Assembly: GCA_020744425.1 (NCBI GenBank)
Contig: JAGMUV010000020.1
Coordinates: 372,001-436,000 of the forward strand
Reading direction: 5' to 3'
Length of the DNA stretch: 64,000 nucleotides
Source: Dactylonectria macrodidyma
Lineage: Eukaryota; Ascomycota; Sordariomycetes; Hypocreales; Nectriaceae
Shown: positions 24,801 to 39,800 of the stretch, in pieces
How the letters are laid out: each line of letters starts with the position of its first letter
Position numbering within the stretch: the stretch's first letter is position 1
Translations under genes and position numbers: made by a program
The notes under the pieces: model-generated
Seen by the model: only the letters and a program-made list of their open reading frames with translations
Told to the model about the DNA's origin: nothing
Databases searched by the model: none

Positions 24801-27800
24801 CCGCGGAGTTGAAGGCGGGCTATCTCAATGCATGTCATCTGTGTGCCTTGCTTTGGGCGCGTGCTGAGGGCTATTTACTCGATCCTGATACCCCCGCCGT
24901 CAAGGAATCTCACGTCATCCTTGAGCTGCAGGCTAGGAATTTTGCCATCGAGCATACCTTGGAGACGCAGGGCTCGGCGCTGGGCAAGTTTTGGCGGAAG
25001 CATGTTCCGCGCTTCATGTATGACATCAAATCAGAGCTCAAGCAACATGCGGATAACTAACTATTGGAAGAGGGGAGACCGGGGTTGTCATTATGCAGAT
25101 CCGCAAGACTTCAAGTCAAGGGCCGCCGTCCACTGGGAAATTGCGCCCTAGGCGGAATGCGCTATACATATATCGATCGTCAAGTGAGTCTATTTAACAA
25201 GGGTTGGTGAACTTGCTAACCATGAATCACAGACCCAGATCTGAACCAGAAAACTCTCAGGTCAAGGTCTGAGCCAATTTCATCCAAGCATGAGAAAGGG
25301 CTGGCCTGCATACAGTCGTGGTACAATCGATGTTCTAGAGATCATGCCAAATGCACGGCATACTCGCACATGGTGGCGCCTACAAATCAGCTTCCTTCGC
25401 GACTTCTTGACCTCCGCGGGGACAAAGTCAGGCTGGAATGTGACATGAGACACCAACCTCAACTGCAGTACACCACGCTTAGTCACATCTGGGGCTCTGA
25501 CCCGAAAGCCTACCTATGTTTGACCAAGGCGTGTCTCGAAGATTTCAAAAAGGAGATCTTGCCGTCCTCTCTGCCAACTAAGTACCTCGAAGCAATTCGA
25601 ATCACCCGTGCCTTGGGATTTCAGTATCTGTGGATCGACTCGCTGTGCATCATCCAGGACTCAGACGACGACTGGGCAAATGAAGCCTTGAACATGGCCA
25701 GTGTTTATGGGCGAACAGCTTGCAACATCTCCTTTGTTTTCCCGACAGCCGATGAATCAAATAAGAAACATCTTCGAGACCCTCGATTAGGCGTTCCCTG
25801 TCTTCTTTTTCAACCACAAACAAACAACGCCAACAAGGACGATGCCGCTCAGTCTAATAGTTTAGTCGTCCAACACGTACCAGGCTTCATATCCAGATTC
25901 TGGTCGCCAAACACATACAAAGACTACTGGCCCCTCCTCTCCAGAGCCTGGGCCATCCAAGAACGCCTACTGTGCCCGCGGAACCTCTACTACGGCCAGG
26001 ACCGGCTCATGTGGGAGTGCTGCGAGATGGTCGAAGACGAGTTCTGGGGCCCGCTGGACAATAGCGCGCGGTCCAAGGGCCGGTTTTACGCCATCTTCGC
26101 CGGCGTCGAGAACCACGCGAGCGGCAGCCGGTCCATGTTCGAGTCGTTCCGCGGGCAGTGGCGATACCTGATCCACGAGTATCGCATCGCTGAGCTGAGC
26201 TTCGAGACGGACCGCATCATCGCGTTTGCGGGCATCGTCGGGGCTGTCCAGTCACACACGGGCTTTGTATATCTCGCGGGCGTCTGGAAGGAGTTTGCCG
26301 AGTTCGACCTGCTCTGGGTCGTCCATCCTCCGCCTCCCGAGTCCGACTTTTATCAAAGAGAAATCAAGAAGGAGCTTGAGGCGAAGCCTGTGCCGTCGTG
26401 GTCGTGGTTCAAGGTGCCGCCGCACCCGCCGCTGGCGTCCGAGGCAAGAGACACCATTGCCTTCCACGTCTACTCGGCCATGTATGCGCGCTCCGAGCAC
26501 ACCCTCTACAAGATGCGCGTCGTCCTTGTCGAGCATCCGAGACTTGCCTCGAACCCGGCTTCTCTCTTGCACGACTTCTCCGGTCTAAGCATCACGCTCA
26601 AGGCTCGAAAGATACCGTGTACGCTCGAATGGGATGGCAGCATCCTGCGGTTGCTACCCCAGGGGCGCTACCAGCTGTCCAACAGCTACATGGAGCCCAA
26701 GGACGGCATGCACTACCACCACGACGCCATGTACGCGTTCCCCGACTTTCCTGTCCCCGTTGGAGCCTTTATGGTCTTGACGATGCTCGAAGCGTGGGTG
26801 TTGAAGGACGACAAGGAGAGCACGTACGACATGGCCAATTGGCCGGAGAGCGTGAACAGTGACGGGTCAAGAACGCTGTGGCAGTATGCGGGCCTCGTCG
26901 TGGTCCCAGCAGATCAAAGCGACATAGGGAAAGAATGTTGGAAGCGCATTGGTGTCTTTATGTTTTCTGATTTCGTGGATGGAAAGGGGATTGTTGAAGT
27001 ACCGTTTGACATGAGCGAGGAGGAGGACGAGGTTGTGCTAGTTTAGATGTCTTGTGTAGATGCAACCACCGAACCTCTTCCCCTTGCGTATGCAGTCCTG
27101 AGGGTCTATCACACCCTCCAGCCAGCCTTGCTTGATGGTCGATACCTGTCTACTGGGACGAGACAATTGACCCCTGTTACTAGCTATGATAGCTGACTTA
27201 AAGAGCACAAGGCTTGTCGTCGCAGCGGCTGCTCGCTGTGGAAACAGATCTATCGATTGAGGCGTGCCGCCACACCTGACATTCGAGCCCCTCGCCGCCG
27301 ACCCTGACACGACAAGGAGATGGCGATGACGTACTTGTGATTGCCGAGGGCAGATATTCGTCAGCAACGGGGGTCCCTCGTCTTTGTCAGTGGACGAGAA
27401 CGAGATACTAGACGAAACCAAGATAGCTTTAAAATGAGGGTTCACAAGCGACCGTCCCCACATTCCGGGGATGAGCGATGTGGGAGAGGAAACGTGGATT
27501 AGCGCATCGAAGTCCCATGAACAGCCTAGCGGGCTTACAAGCATTAGCCCATGGGACGGCCATTATTCCCATTTTCACCCATCCATCTTATCACGCTTGG
27601 GCGTTTCTTCTCATTCACACAGCACGCGTGTGGTCGCACAGAAAGCCCTATTTCTGATAGCGCTCTTTGGCGTTGCCTTCGAGCCATCGATATGCCCTTG
27701 GTCCCCTAGCGGAACGGCGATCCGAGAGGGCTGTACGGAGTAAGCAAATACTAGGTCTTGCTTATGGTGTGGCGATGGTTACACGGGGCTAGACTCCTGC

Positions 27801-30800
27801 ACAGCACCCCAAGCAGAAACTTGATGCGCTAGTCGCGTGTTCGTGGTAGCTCTTAAAAAAGCCACCCTGGGAGCCATGACTCTTGCACGCTTTGAGGTCT
27901 TCTGCTCTATTCGACGCGAATCGAATCGTTGCTTAATATTAATCCAACATGCCTTGCAGCATGGCACGCAGGCGTCACGACCGAGGTTCTCACGCTTTCA
28001 CACTCCTTTGACCTGTCGAGGCATCCCATACAGCCCATCATGGTGTTTGCCGCACCAGGCCCCGTCGTGGTGGTGGTCAGTAAATCTTCTCGGTTTTGCT
28101 CCTCTTGAAGCTCGCTCGCTGACGTCTTTTTCCATCCCTAGGCCACCGCTTGTGTCCTCATCAGCATTGCCGGCGCAGCCATCGCCGCGCGGTTATGGCT
28201 CCGCCTAAAGATCCAGAAGCGACGGCTGCTCGTCAGCGATATACTCATGGGGCTCGCTTTTGCTTGCGCGATTGTTACCATGGCGCTTACCGTGAAGATG
28301 GCACAAGAAGGCGCCCTGGATGCGGGGGTTGAGCCGAACTTGGTCGGATTTGATGGGACAGAGGAAGAGATTGTGTTTATACTCAAGGTGAGATTGGCAG
28401 CACAGCTTCACGGACAGGTACTAAAATATGGTGGTTCTGTTAGCTGTTCTGGGTGCTGAACTTCCCATTCTTCTCAACACTGTATCTCTGCAAGGCCGCC
28501 CTGCTCGCCGTCTACTTGCAGGTGTTCCCGCTGTCGATGCGCAAGAGGAGAATCTTTTTGTGGGTGACGGTCGGCTACGTTGCTGTCTCCTACGTCGTCA
28601 GCATCATGCTGGTCCTTTGCATCTGCCTACCCGTCGCTTCAAATTGGTTCGTGCCCTCCTTAATATGAATGAGTAGTGCTATTCGGGCTGTATGATATTG
28701 CTATCCGGGCTGTATTAATCACATGACCACGTAATTTTTCAACTGCATTCAGCCAATGCTTCCCATCACACCAAAATTACAGTGTCAGTAGGAGGATATG
28801 AATAATGTCAAGCAGTTCAATTGAAATCTACCAGCCCGCGGGCCCGGCTACGGCCAAATCGTTGAAAAAATGCATTTCCGTCGGTCTGACTAATGTTCCG
28901 GCTGATTGGCGTGTCAATTGAAGCTATCGCGACCGTGCAATTGAGGGCATTGCAGCCGCGAGGGTGGTGTTGTAAGGCAGCCGCGACTGCGTAATTGAAG
29001 CTATCGCGATACCTTCAATTGCAAGGAATAGGGTGATGTTACAAGGTCTGGAATGATAGAAATTGCTCCCCGGTATGCCAGAGTTGTAAGCGAGGGTGGT
29101 CACGTGGGTACAGGCCTTTCCCGATATGGCTAGACTAATCAGGTTATGTAATAGATTTCCTCTTTAGGCAAGCGGATTTTTCAACACAGCCCGGATAGCA
29201 ATATCATACAGCCCGAATAGCACTACTCATATGAATACCTCGTGAGCTGACAACATGGGACTAGGTCTGTGGATAAGGCGTGCTCGGTGAACCGACTCGC
29301 GTTGACCTTTCAGATCGCGTGGGCTCTACACTTTTTCGGCGACATTCTAGGTACCTACGTTGTCCAACCAGGCGAATGCATTGCTAACTTTGCAAACAGT
29401 CTTCGCCCTACCATGGCTCATCGTGCCTGGCCTCCAGATGAAGAGGTGGATGAAGACGGGAGTCTATTGCACCTTCTTGCTGGGCTTGATCAACATCACA
29501 TTCTGCCTCCTCCGTTTTGTCACGATTCAGACCTCAGTGGTCAACAACGGAGTGCCCATGAGTATTATCTGTACGTGCTCGCACCTCTTGGAAACTGGAT
29601 GTCAATTGACTGATTTTCCCCTTCAGCGTTGTGGAATGTTCTAGACTGCGATATTGGCCTCGTCATCGCCTGCTTGCCATCCCTCCGGCCGTACCTCCGA
29701 GGCAAACGAGGCTCCGACTACGACGCATACACGAAATCCGCAACGGCGAGACCAGTCGAAGCCGGCTTCACAGTCATCAACGAGCCCTATCGAGGAGGAG
29801 TGGTTCGGACTGCAGACAGCGACGAGGTGGGTAACCATGGTCCGTCGTCTCACTCCAATGGGTTCGACGATGACCCGTGGGATGGGAAGAAAAGTAACGC
29901 GAGCGACGTCGAATTGGTGCAAATAAAGACGGAACTGTGATGATGATGATGAAAACTAGAGGCTTGTCAGATACGGGAATATCACTGATATTAATTACTG
30001 CGAATCTTGATACTGGTTGCTTGCTGGTGATCGCCCTGTGACACGCCTTAGCGCCCCTGTAGATCTGAGGGTTTTCAGCGCACTGATGGCCTGAAGCTCA
30101 CTGCGGCTTACGCCACCCTCAGGGCCACGTCGATGATCCCCCACAGGGAGCATTTGCGCTATGGCGGCCTCTAGTTCCAAGCCAGAGGACGCTACCAAAG
30201 TTTATTGAGTTCAGGAGGAGGCACAGCATCGCCGATGGTCCGACAACGAAGACACGAGATCGGACGAAATAGACATGTCAATTGAGAGAACCAGACTGTG
30301 AATGGGGAACATGAATAATGCATCATATCCCGAGGTATCAAGTGCGCTGCATTGTGCAGGTTGATGAGTTCTCAGGGGGTGGCTTGTTAGTTGGATGGTC
30401 GCTTGTGTAGAGGAGGGTGCGGCAATAGCTACTGCAAGTAGCAATGACTAGGATGCATGCGATGGCGCATATACTAGCTGTTTAGGGATATCCGCCAAGG
30501 ACGAACTCGCGATCTACGGAGGACGTGAACCAATATGATGCCGTCTTCTCATTACCATCTATGGGCTTAATGTTGATAAGGTGTGCCTGGTACTTGACGT
30601 ACGGCTTTCGCTGCCCAACCAATTCCTCGGTAGCCACCACAGCGATCTGAGCCGCGGTCTTTATTGCCTGGTGAAGGGGAAACCGTTCAATCAAACAGCC
30701 ATCGCGTGCGCACGACTCTCTATAAGTGCTTCCGGGCGAAACAGAAGTCTCTTCGGGACTGAAAAGGCTAGGGCAAGGAGTGGAGGGACTGGTTTGCTGT

Positions 30801-33800
30801 CTGTTGGACGTGCTAACATGCTGTCAGCCTGAAAGACCCCCGGACAATTCCAGCTAGCCCATTCCATTTTATTTATCTGGGATTTTATAATTACCCACTT
30901 CTCAGCTTGAAACCTATTCAACTCGACGAGAAGGGGAATCCCCCCACACTGAAATATGTTACGGTTCCGCCTGCCACCTCATGATATCCCATCCACCCAT
31001 GCCATCACTCCCTTCCATGCCCGGTCTCCATCGCCAAACGCCGACTTTTTTGAACCCTAGCTTGGTGTATAGTTCTGATCCCGAAGGCGTTGCAGAGAGC
31101 TCGATGGGAACGGCTTCCTCTCTTGCCTTATTCATCCCCCACTCGACAAGCTTCCGTGCGACGCCACGACCCTGAAAGCCAGGGTGCACGGCAATATCCA
31201 TGATGCCGTACTGAGGTGAGTCCTTGATTTCGGGGCAAAAGTATTTATTAGAAGACGGAAGGCGGCATGTCTTGGCCATGGTGGAGGCATTCGGAGCCGA
31301 TACCAGCGGATCAATGAGATCGGATGCGTATTGGAAAACTTCAGAACCAGAGATGGAGGCTTTTATTCCTAATCACTAATATCAGTCATGTTTAGAAGTA
31401 GTGGCATCGAACAGTGGCACATGACGCGATGCAAGGTGATCTGACTGGGACTGACTCGACAGCAAGGGTTTTTTCTCCTCAACGTCCTGGTCCTTTTCGC
31501 CCTTCTCGTTGCCATCCTCTCGAAACCAGATGCAAAAGCCAACGATGTCGGCCTTTCCGCTCCAGCCTTCGTCTCCTTCTTCAAGTGCGGCAACGATGAC
31601 CGTTGCGGTGGGGTCTTTCATGCCATGACGAACAATACTCTCTTTCGTTTTTAGATAACGTTGAGCGTGCTTCTTGCGACCGGGAAACATGAAGGCATCC
31701 TGCTCGTCATCGATGTATGCTGCTGCTGCGACGGCACCCGCAGCAGGTATGTCTTCTTCTGTAGCGGTGCGGATAAGCATGGTCCTGGGCTACTAGGTTA
31801 TGAGAAATACGTGCGCCAAAGAGGATCGTGTAGTTCTTTAAATTACTCTAAAAAGTGGAGAAGCGTGCAGAACACTTGCTCAGCTGTCTGAGTCACCAAC
31901 AAAAGTCAGAGTTCGGTCTGTTCTTCCAGCCCGAGCCGAGCGGCCTTTCAGACGACATGACTGCATGAGTCAGCTTTCAAGAGGTGGAGCCGTGTCTATG
32001 CCCTATGGTCTATGCTTTTGTGACTCTTCGTTCCCAACTGGAGCAAGGCGCTATTCCGGGAAGTTATGGTTCTTTTTTATTGGCTGGACATCTCGTATTA
32101 GATTCAGAGGCCTCCCTTAAGCATCAACAACAAGGGGCCTCTAGTATATGTGAGTCAGGTCTAATCACCGGTGGAACCAAGTAGCACCCGTTTCGTATCG
32201 TTTTCTTCTGCCAAGCCTGGTTTATCAGTGGTTGGTCAATTTGAAACACGGACAACCGACGTAAGCATCATGGGATCACTTTGTTCATAATTGGGGTCGC
32301 CACAAGGCTACGCTGATTCTTCTCTAAACCCTAGTTATGAGTTGAAGAAAAACACTTTTTATTCTGCTTTTTCATTGCTAGGTGTTTGTTCTTTCTTCTG
32401 TTGTTCTACATGACGTCGTCTTGAACGTTGAAACCTTTTGTATTATTTTTTTGCGCCAACGGTGCCTTGAAATCAAGACATACTGCCCAGGTCCGCTGTG
32501 CTAATTCTAGTATTACGCTTCTGGAACTTTGTCCTGCTGAGTCTCGCGCATCTCTGTAGGTCCCTGAGGTCCCACTCCCCCTGTCTGGATTGTAGCCAAC
32601 GACATAGGCTCTCGGCTAGACCTCGACTCACTAAGCCGCCACCAAGGAGGGAATTTCGGAGCATACCGAACAAATACGGCTCTTAGACATGGTAATGAGG
32701 CGCATATGAGTCCAGAATAAGACTCAATGAGACTGCAACTTGTCAGCAATTGTTGGGCAACGTGCGAGGGAATCATGACAGCATGCCTCCATTTTACACT
32801 CTCGCCCCATCCATACGTCACATCTTTTACTTCGTCAACCATAATAGTAATGACGAGACGGTAGATGCTGACTCCGAGGACACTAAATTGCGATCGAATC
32901 AGTAATTTTCGACACTAACGGTAGATTCATCTACCACTCACAACCCACCAGCCATCAACACAAATGCGATGCCAACCTTGCGGGCGAAGCGAACCTTCAT
33001 CGGACGCAGGAGCCAAAATGGCAACAACAAGATGGCAAAGTCCGTCGCTACGTTGATAGCCGCACATGTGATATACACCCTGAAGAGCTGGTCGCAGGCC
33101 GCGTTGTTGGCGCAATTGAGTGCAAAGCTGGCGGCGACGTTGACGATGCTGTAGGCGATGACGACGAACATGACGGCATACGTTACTATGCGGAACGCCG
33201 TAGTGATAGAAAAGCGCAGGTAGAACATCAGGACGGATGCCTTGATGAAGACGGTTGTAATATTGTACAGGGGAACCCCAGCCCATTTTCCTATCTATTG
33301 GATAGTTAGCCTAGTCGTTCAGATCCAAGGTTCGTTTCAATTGACGAACTTTGAGGAGAAGATCAATTCCTTCAGGCGTCATGGTGATGATGTGATCGCC
33401 TGCACCAAGTCGCGCTTCTATATGTCGGCTGTGAGCAACTGTTTATACTCGAGTGTGCGTGGGGATTTTTCGTACCGACAGCAACGGCTGCTGATTGCAA
33501 CGCAGCAAAGATCTAGAGGGAAGGGGCTTAGTGCCTGGTGAGGTGAATGTGTCTGGGCCCTACCATTGCTATAACCGTTAGAGCTATCTAAATCAGCAGT
33601 GAAACAACTTAAGGTACAGTAGACAAACGTACTGTCATCAGTGTGCCACTTTTTCAGGATGGCTTTGCTCGCCCAGAGTCGCAGAATAATGATAGGCGCT
33701 GAGACTATGGGAAACACCACTGCTGTGATGAATAATGCCTCACTGCGCCCCCCTGTGTGATCAAATAGTCCAATCGGTGGTCCAATCGGTGGAACTGGCT

Positions 33801-36800
33801 GAGGCGTCGTTAGAGGAGTCGCTAGCGATGTGGTTGGAGCTGAAGCCTGCAAGCTGGCCGTGGTAGATGAGATGGTGGCCATGGCAAGAGAATAATGAGG
33901 CTGCATCGTCCTCGTCTTGATCAGGTAGCCGTTATGAAGCTTCCGCTAGGGCCTAAGCGCACGTCGTGTATTGTGTTGCCCCTACTGTCGTCGGTATTCG
34001 TGTTCCTTCATGGCCTCCGTATGGACAACCCAACTCCCAAACGCGGTTCAGGGAATGGGAATGGAAAGTTGGGAAAACGGAGCAAGATTGAAGTGAAACA
34101 TTTAACCTCCAAGATGCGGAGATTCGACCCGGTGGCGTCGATAGACTCTAGGCCAGGCGTGCGTTTCTGCTTTGCTCGGGCCTAGTTTTGGCTGCGCGAG
34201 GCTTGACGCTACAACGGGTGGCGACCGGTCCGAGTCCCTGCGGCGATATGCGAGGCTAGTCATGGTGTGTCGAATCAATACACGTTTCAACCATCCAAGG
34301 CGATACAACACAGTGGTGATATTTTGCAGGATTTTGGACAATAAGTTATGTCGGAGGCAAGTAATGTTCATCCCTTGCGTGAGACTTACGGCTCAACATT
34401 GCTCTCCTTGCTTCACTTGGCACGTAATCGTACATTCTCGCTTACTACATTCCATCATTCTCCACTTTTACCTCGACAACATGCATGAGTTGTCAGATTT
34501 TGAATTGTGCCAAGGGGAAGTGGCTTGCTGATATAAAAATCTCAGCCCTGCTGGCATTATTGACGCCGTCGAGCGGTGTGGAAATTAGCAGGATAGCACG
34601 ACATTTCCTGGATGATTTCTAGGGAAAGAGAAGCATCTAAGACACATCTTCAAACGGCGGTTACTGTCGGCGCTAGAATGGACAAATGATCAACAAGGAG
34701 TGCGAAGTGGCTTAGACAACGGGGCGATGCGGCATGGGTGACAGAATGAAGAGTACTTACTACATAACCACTTCAAAGCTATACAGAAAAGAAAATTTGT
34801 TCCTCAAACACCGTAGTGGACGTATGGAATCCACAATGGCCTGCTCGGTTCTTCCTCCATGTATATCTCAACATCCCTAGTTGACCGTAATCCTGGCGTA
34901 CTGTCTTCGACCGCCTTGTCCCTCAGTTCTCGGCAACCCAGTCGTCTCGGAGGCGCCTAGAAGGACGATGCATGCCCTCACTCACAGGCTATCGCTCATG
35001 CCATTGTCTCGCAGAAATTCGTACGTTAGTCTAGCCATCCGCACGCACAACTCATCGTCAACATCCCACAGCGTCCCTATTACATGCTGAAACCCGCAAA
35101 TAAATACGCTTCATTTTTGTTGTCGAACAATAAGGCATGTCGAAGTAACGTGCGGCTGATAACGATGCGGTCATTGATGGGCGAGTCCTTGTGACTCAGC
35201 GCCTCGATGTAACACCGGATCTGCTCTTTGAGATCTTCTGGCGTCTCGGTGATCAAATGTCTGGAACCGAGTTGGCTTCCGAGGTTGTGCAGGCGTCCTG
35301 CACTGTCGGGGTGATCTTTTAGAGTAGCTTCGACCGATCTTTGCAGCATCCGAATACCCTCAACAAGATCCGACACGTCATGTGTATGGCCGTACTTGAC
35401 CGTCAAATGGCCTCCGAGGTTGTTCAGTAGTCGCGCATAGTCTGGACTGTTCTGAGCGGTGAGGTCGACGGCCTGTTGATTTGCACTGATAACTTCAAAA
35501 AGGTCTGATGTCTCTTCAGTGCTCCGGTATTTGTGGTCGAGTTGACTGGCAAGTGTCCATGACATCAGCTTGGAATGGATAGTTCTTCGGGGCGGCTTCG
35601 ATGGCAGCACGGCCTTTGGCGATAGCCTCATCTAGTACCGCCATCTCATTAGTGCGCAGGTATTTGAAGCCAAGAGCGCAGCCGAGGTTGCTCAACCACC
35701 GTACGCGATCTTGGTCATCTTTCGAAACAGAGTTGATGGCTTCTCGGGCCATCTGGATCGCTTCATCCAGGTCGGCGAGCGCTCCAGCGCGCGAATACTT
35801 GTTGCCCAGCTGAACACCAAGCGTGTTCAATATCATGCCCCGACCTGGGTAACCCTTGGTGCATATCCTGGCAGCCTCCGACCGAGATCAATGGCTTCAT
35901 CAAGGTCCTGAATTGCCTCGCATCGTTCACGTCTGAGTTCCAACATGCTTCCAAGGTTGTGAATCCGACCGGCGAGACCCGGATGATCACCTGGAGTAAC
36001 GACAACAGACTTGTGAACCATCTCAATCGCCTCAACCAGGTTTTTCATATCACCGGTGAGCTGGTACTTGGCGCCAAGTCGATCTGCCGGGTTGTTCAAC
36101 GGCAGGTTGAGATGAGGATGGTCGTCTGCGGTGCGTTTGAGTGCCAAACGGCCCATCTCAATCGATGCATTGAGGATTTCGGGACTTCCGTTTTTGAGGT
36201 ATTCCTAAAACATGTGAGTCCCCGCGATGTCTTGGGCTCTGGACAGGCTGAAGTATTCTCGGAGGGTCGAGGCCTTGAAACCACCCCAGCGGATGGATGT
36301 GCTGGCGTCATGCATCGTGTGTGATGATCGGTCGTTCTTCTTGCGTTGGGCGGGAGATGGGCGCAAGATGCCCGACGATGTCGTTGGGATCTCTGATCGT
36401 GGAGTCTTGGCAAGCTGCCAGTGGGCTGATTTAGTGAGGTGAAGGGTCAGTTTCACCTAGAGACTAAGGCCATTAACAGCTCGCAATAACTTTCAATCCG
36501 TTCTTAGATTCATCGTGAATCTTGCGTGGTGCTGACGGCAGGGGTTCGTTAGGTAACTGACAATCGTACATTCCCAAACTTGCGGTGCAAAATTTCTTCG
36601 CATCGACCGTCCCCCGCCACACCGGGTTTCTGTCTTCCTGGCCTCCTGGAACTGCCGTTGTGCAGCCTCGAAGATGTCCGCCGATATACGGATTCCCAAG
36701 CTAGCAAGTGCCACATCCTCGCGATTACGTGCACCCCGTTGACGGAACAGGTCTGCTAGACTCTCACTCTCCATTGCAAATTGCCTTCAGTACTTCTCTT

Positions 36801-39800
36801 ATGCTAATACTTCTGCCACCCTACACAGAACACCATGGCGGACTCAGACAAATAATCCTGCTACCTTAGCCACAACTCCCTACTATCTGACCCTGGACCT
36901 TACACTTACTTAATTCAGCAATCCGTTCTCTCTGTCTCAGCTTAGGTACCCCTGATGCTATGCTCTAGCAGAATCTCAGACGTAAAGACAGGTCGTCTTG
37001 CCTTAAAACCGTGGTGACTTCGTCATCTCAATACCCGTCATACTCTATCCTAGCTAATCCCTTTGTAAATATATTAAGGTTTCTTCCTTTAATACTATAT
37101 CTATTATAACTTTGAAAGATTTGGCGAAGGAATATATTAAGGATTTGGCATTAATTCCCTATAAGCTGCCTGTACTACCTCTGACTTCCGGCCCCTTTCT
37201 ATAACATACCTTATCTTCTACCACTATTTATTGTATCTTAGTATGTAACCTTCGGCGCGTCGCTATGTTCACCATGAGAGAGAGGACTATAGATGCTGTA
37301 TCTTCCTTATAATTAAATGAATTGACTACAATGCTTCTAATTATGAGCTTGGGATAGTGAGTGCCAGTGACATGACTCCGCCCGGGTTGTTATTAAGGTT
37401 TCTATGAGGTTTTATAGAGAGCAGGGGATATTTTTATCATCTCGATATGCCAATTATGCACAACCCACAGTCGAGCCTGCAATGACGCTAGAATAGCCGA
37501 GCTGCCGATCTTACTTCACTAAATTCATGTCAGCTCAAAATAATAAAATTTGCCCAAGGTACGTCGGCCGATTTTCGTCTCTAACTTCGTTCCTCAAGGC
37601 TCTTCTGGGTAGACCGCCTGCGGTTTGTGTCTCGCCTAAGATCACGTGAATTTTATGTCAGTGGCTTTTTGATGAACCCCTTTATTTCCCCCGCGCCTGT
37701 CCTCTTAAGGCCCTTTCCTTCCTAAAGGCAAATGCGGCATTTATTTCGCTTTGAAAACAACCTCTGCTTTCTTTTTTGTAACTTGAGTCTGTCTCCACTT
37801 CTACTTTGTGGTCCACCTCAATCGATAAGTCGATTATGGATGCCCCCCCGGTGTCGCATGGCGAAGGCCGCGAAGGCTGCGAGGCTCAAGATTTGAAAAC
37901 ATTACTTTCGAGTTTCGTCGATGAGTTGAAAGAGATGAAGCAATCTTTTGCTCTTCCGCGACCTGATGAATTCATTGCCAACAATGCTAATCATCTGCCC
38001 TCGAATTTTCCTGACTATCGGGCCACTCCCCAAAACAAATATGGCGATCCCCAATTATCAGTTCAAGGACTCAGGCGGCAGTACCGAGAGTCGGGATACT
38101 CTACGGATGCCAGAAGCGGTCCAATCCTACAGGAAGCACTCAGACGCTACGACTCAGACGCAGTCCCCCACTGGAGCACGTTGTACGGCACCCATCTCAC
38201 GAAGACTCCTGGCCCTGCCCTCCAAGAAGACGTTCTATTCGAGCTAGATTGGCAGAGGATCATTGGCGATTGCTGGTTGATCCCGCATGACAATAGAGTT
38301 GGCCTCTGCTTTCTTGCATCACGGATACATGGGCCAGAGGTTGTGGCCCGCATTCGAAACTTTTTGGCTCACTACCACAGACCGCAGGATCGCGGCCTCC
38401 CAAAGGGTGAGTATTTCAATGTCTGGGACTGGTTTGATACCGGGATTTCTGCATTTTGGTACCCTGGCAAACAACCTGCGGACGTTCAGCGGGAAGCCTC
38501 ACATCGGAGAATAATCCTGAGGGGTATTCCGAGCGGGGATGGAATGACTAGTATCTCGCAACTCGTTGCTCCCTGGCGACGCATCATGTGTGTAATTGAT
38601 TAGATGCCGTGTTATGGAAACGGAAGTTAACAATACGTAGTAACCTGAAGGGTCTAACGTCACTAACGGGCACTGGGACTCACAGGCCAGATTCGGAACT
38701 CACGGATCTCGATCTTTGTCCCTTTCTACACTGCCATACAGGTGATTCCATTTTTCAGGAACCGATCAATAATATGATCTGGCAAGCCGTTAGATATCAC
38801 TTGCGATGTGTTACGCTGCCCCAATCGTGTCATGCCGAGTTAGGTACGAAAGGCTGTCTGTTGTTTCACGTCACCTTCTACGAGATTCTGAGCCGCGACC
38901 CTCAGGGGATTGTCAAGGAGCTGTGGCCCTGTGGAGAGTTACACAGTGATGATGAACATCGCGGAGGTAGGCGGCGTCTACGAGAAAGTTCATTGACGGT
39001 GAGATACATCATGGACCCTACTCTGCAGCGACTGACTGGACGATCAGATCATGGCAATTCCAAGCATTGAGGGAGATTCATCACCGGCTAGAGCAATTTT
39101 CTGGACAATTTTATGCATGAGACCTCACCAGTTCCCACACCCACATTATTTCGAGAAACGGGATGACTTCGCCCAAGGAAAGAGACATGAGATGATCAAC
39201 GCCATGAGCGAATTTGTCCATAAGAGTCTACTGTCTGTCATCGAGCGATGGGAAGAGATTGCGGAGTACTTCGACGGGATACTCTGCGAGAAAAAAGCCC
39301 TCCTAGACCCAGATTATCATGACAGCCTCCTGACTGATGATGAGGTGTTTTCGAGATCGAAGAAGTACTTCTGGGCCATTGAATTTCTCAAAGAGGTTGA
39401 CAAAAGCATTTCGGACAATATTCGACAGGCCAAGCAATTCGCCGATACTTTGAAAGCAACCATGCCAGAACATGAAACAGCACAGGGGAGATACCGATCA
39501 TGCTTGCATAAACACAATGCTGTTCAGGCAAGATTTGAGGCCTTGAAAGCTAGGTTTAGTCAGAAAAAGGACGAAGCAATTGCCTTGCGAGACGGAGTAT
39601 GTCGCCTGTAACAGACCTAGGTATGCTGAAGCTGACACTTAATGGCAGCTCTTCAATGCCAGCGCCGTCATGGAAAGTCGAGCATCCACCAGACTGGGAG
39701 AGAACATACGGCTACTGACCTGGGTCAGCATCTTTTTCCTGCCACTCTCATTTTGCGCGGTAAGTGCGACTCTTTTTATTGCGTCTTTGTATTACTAATC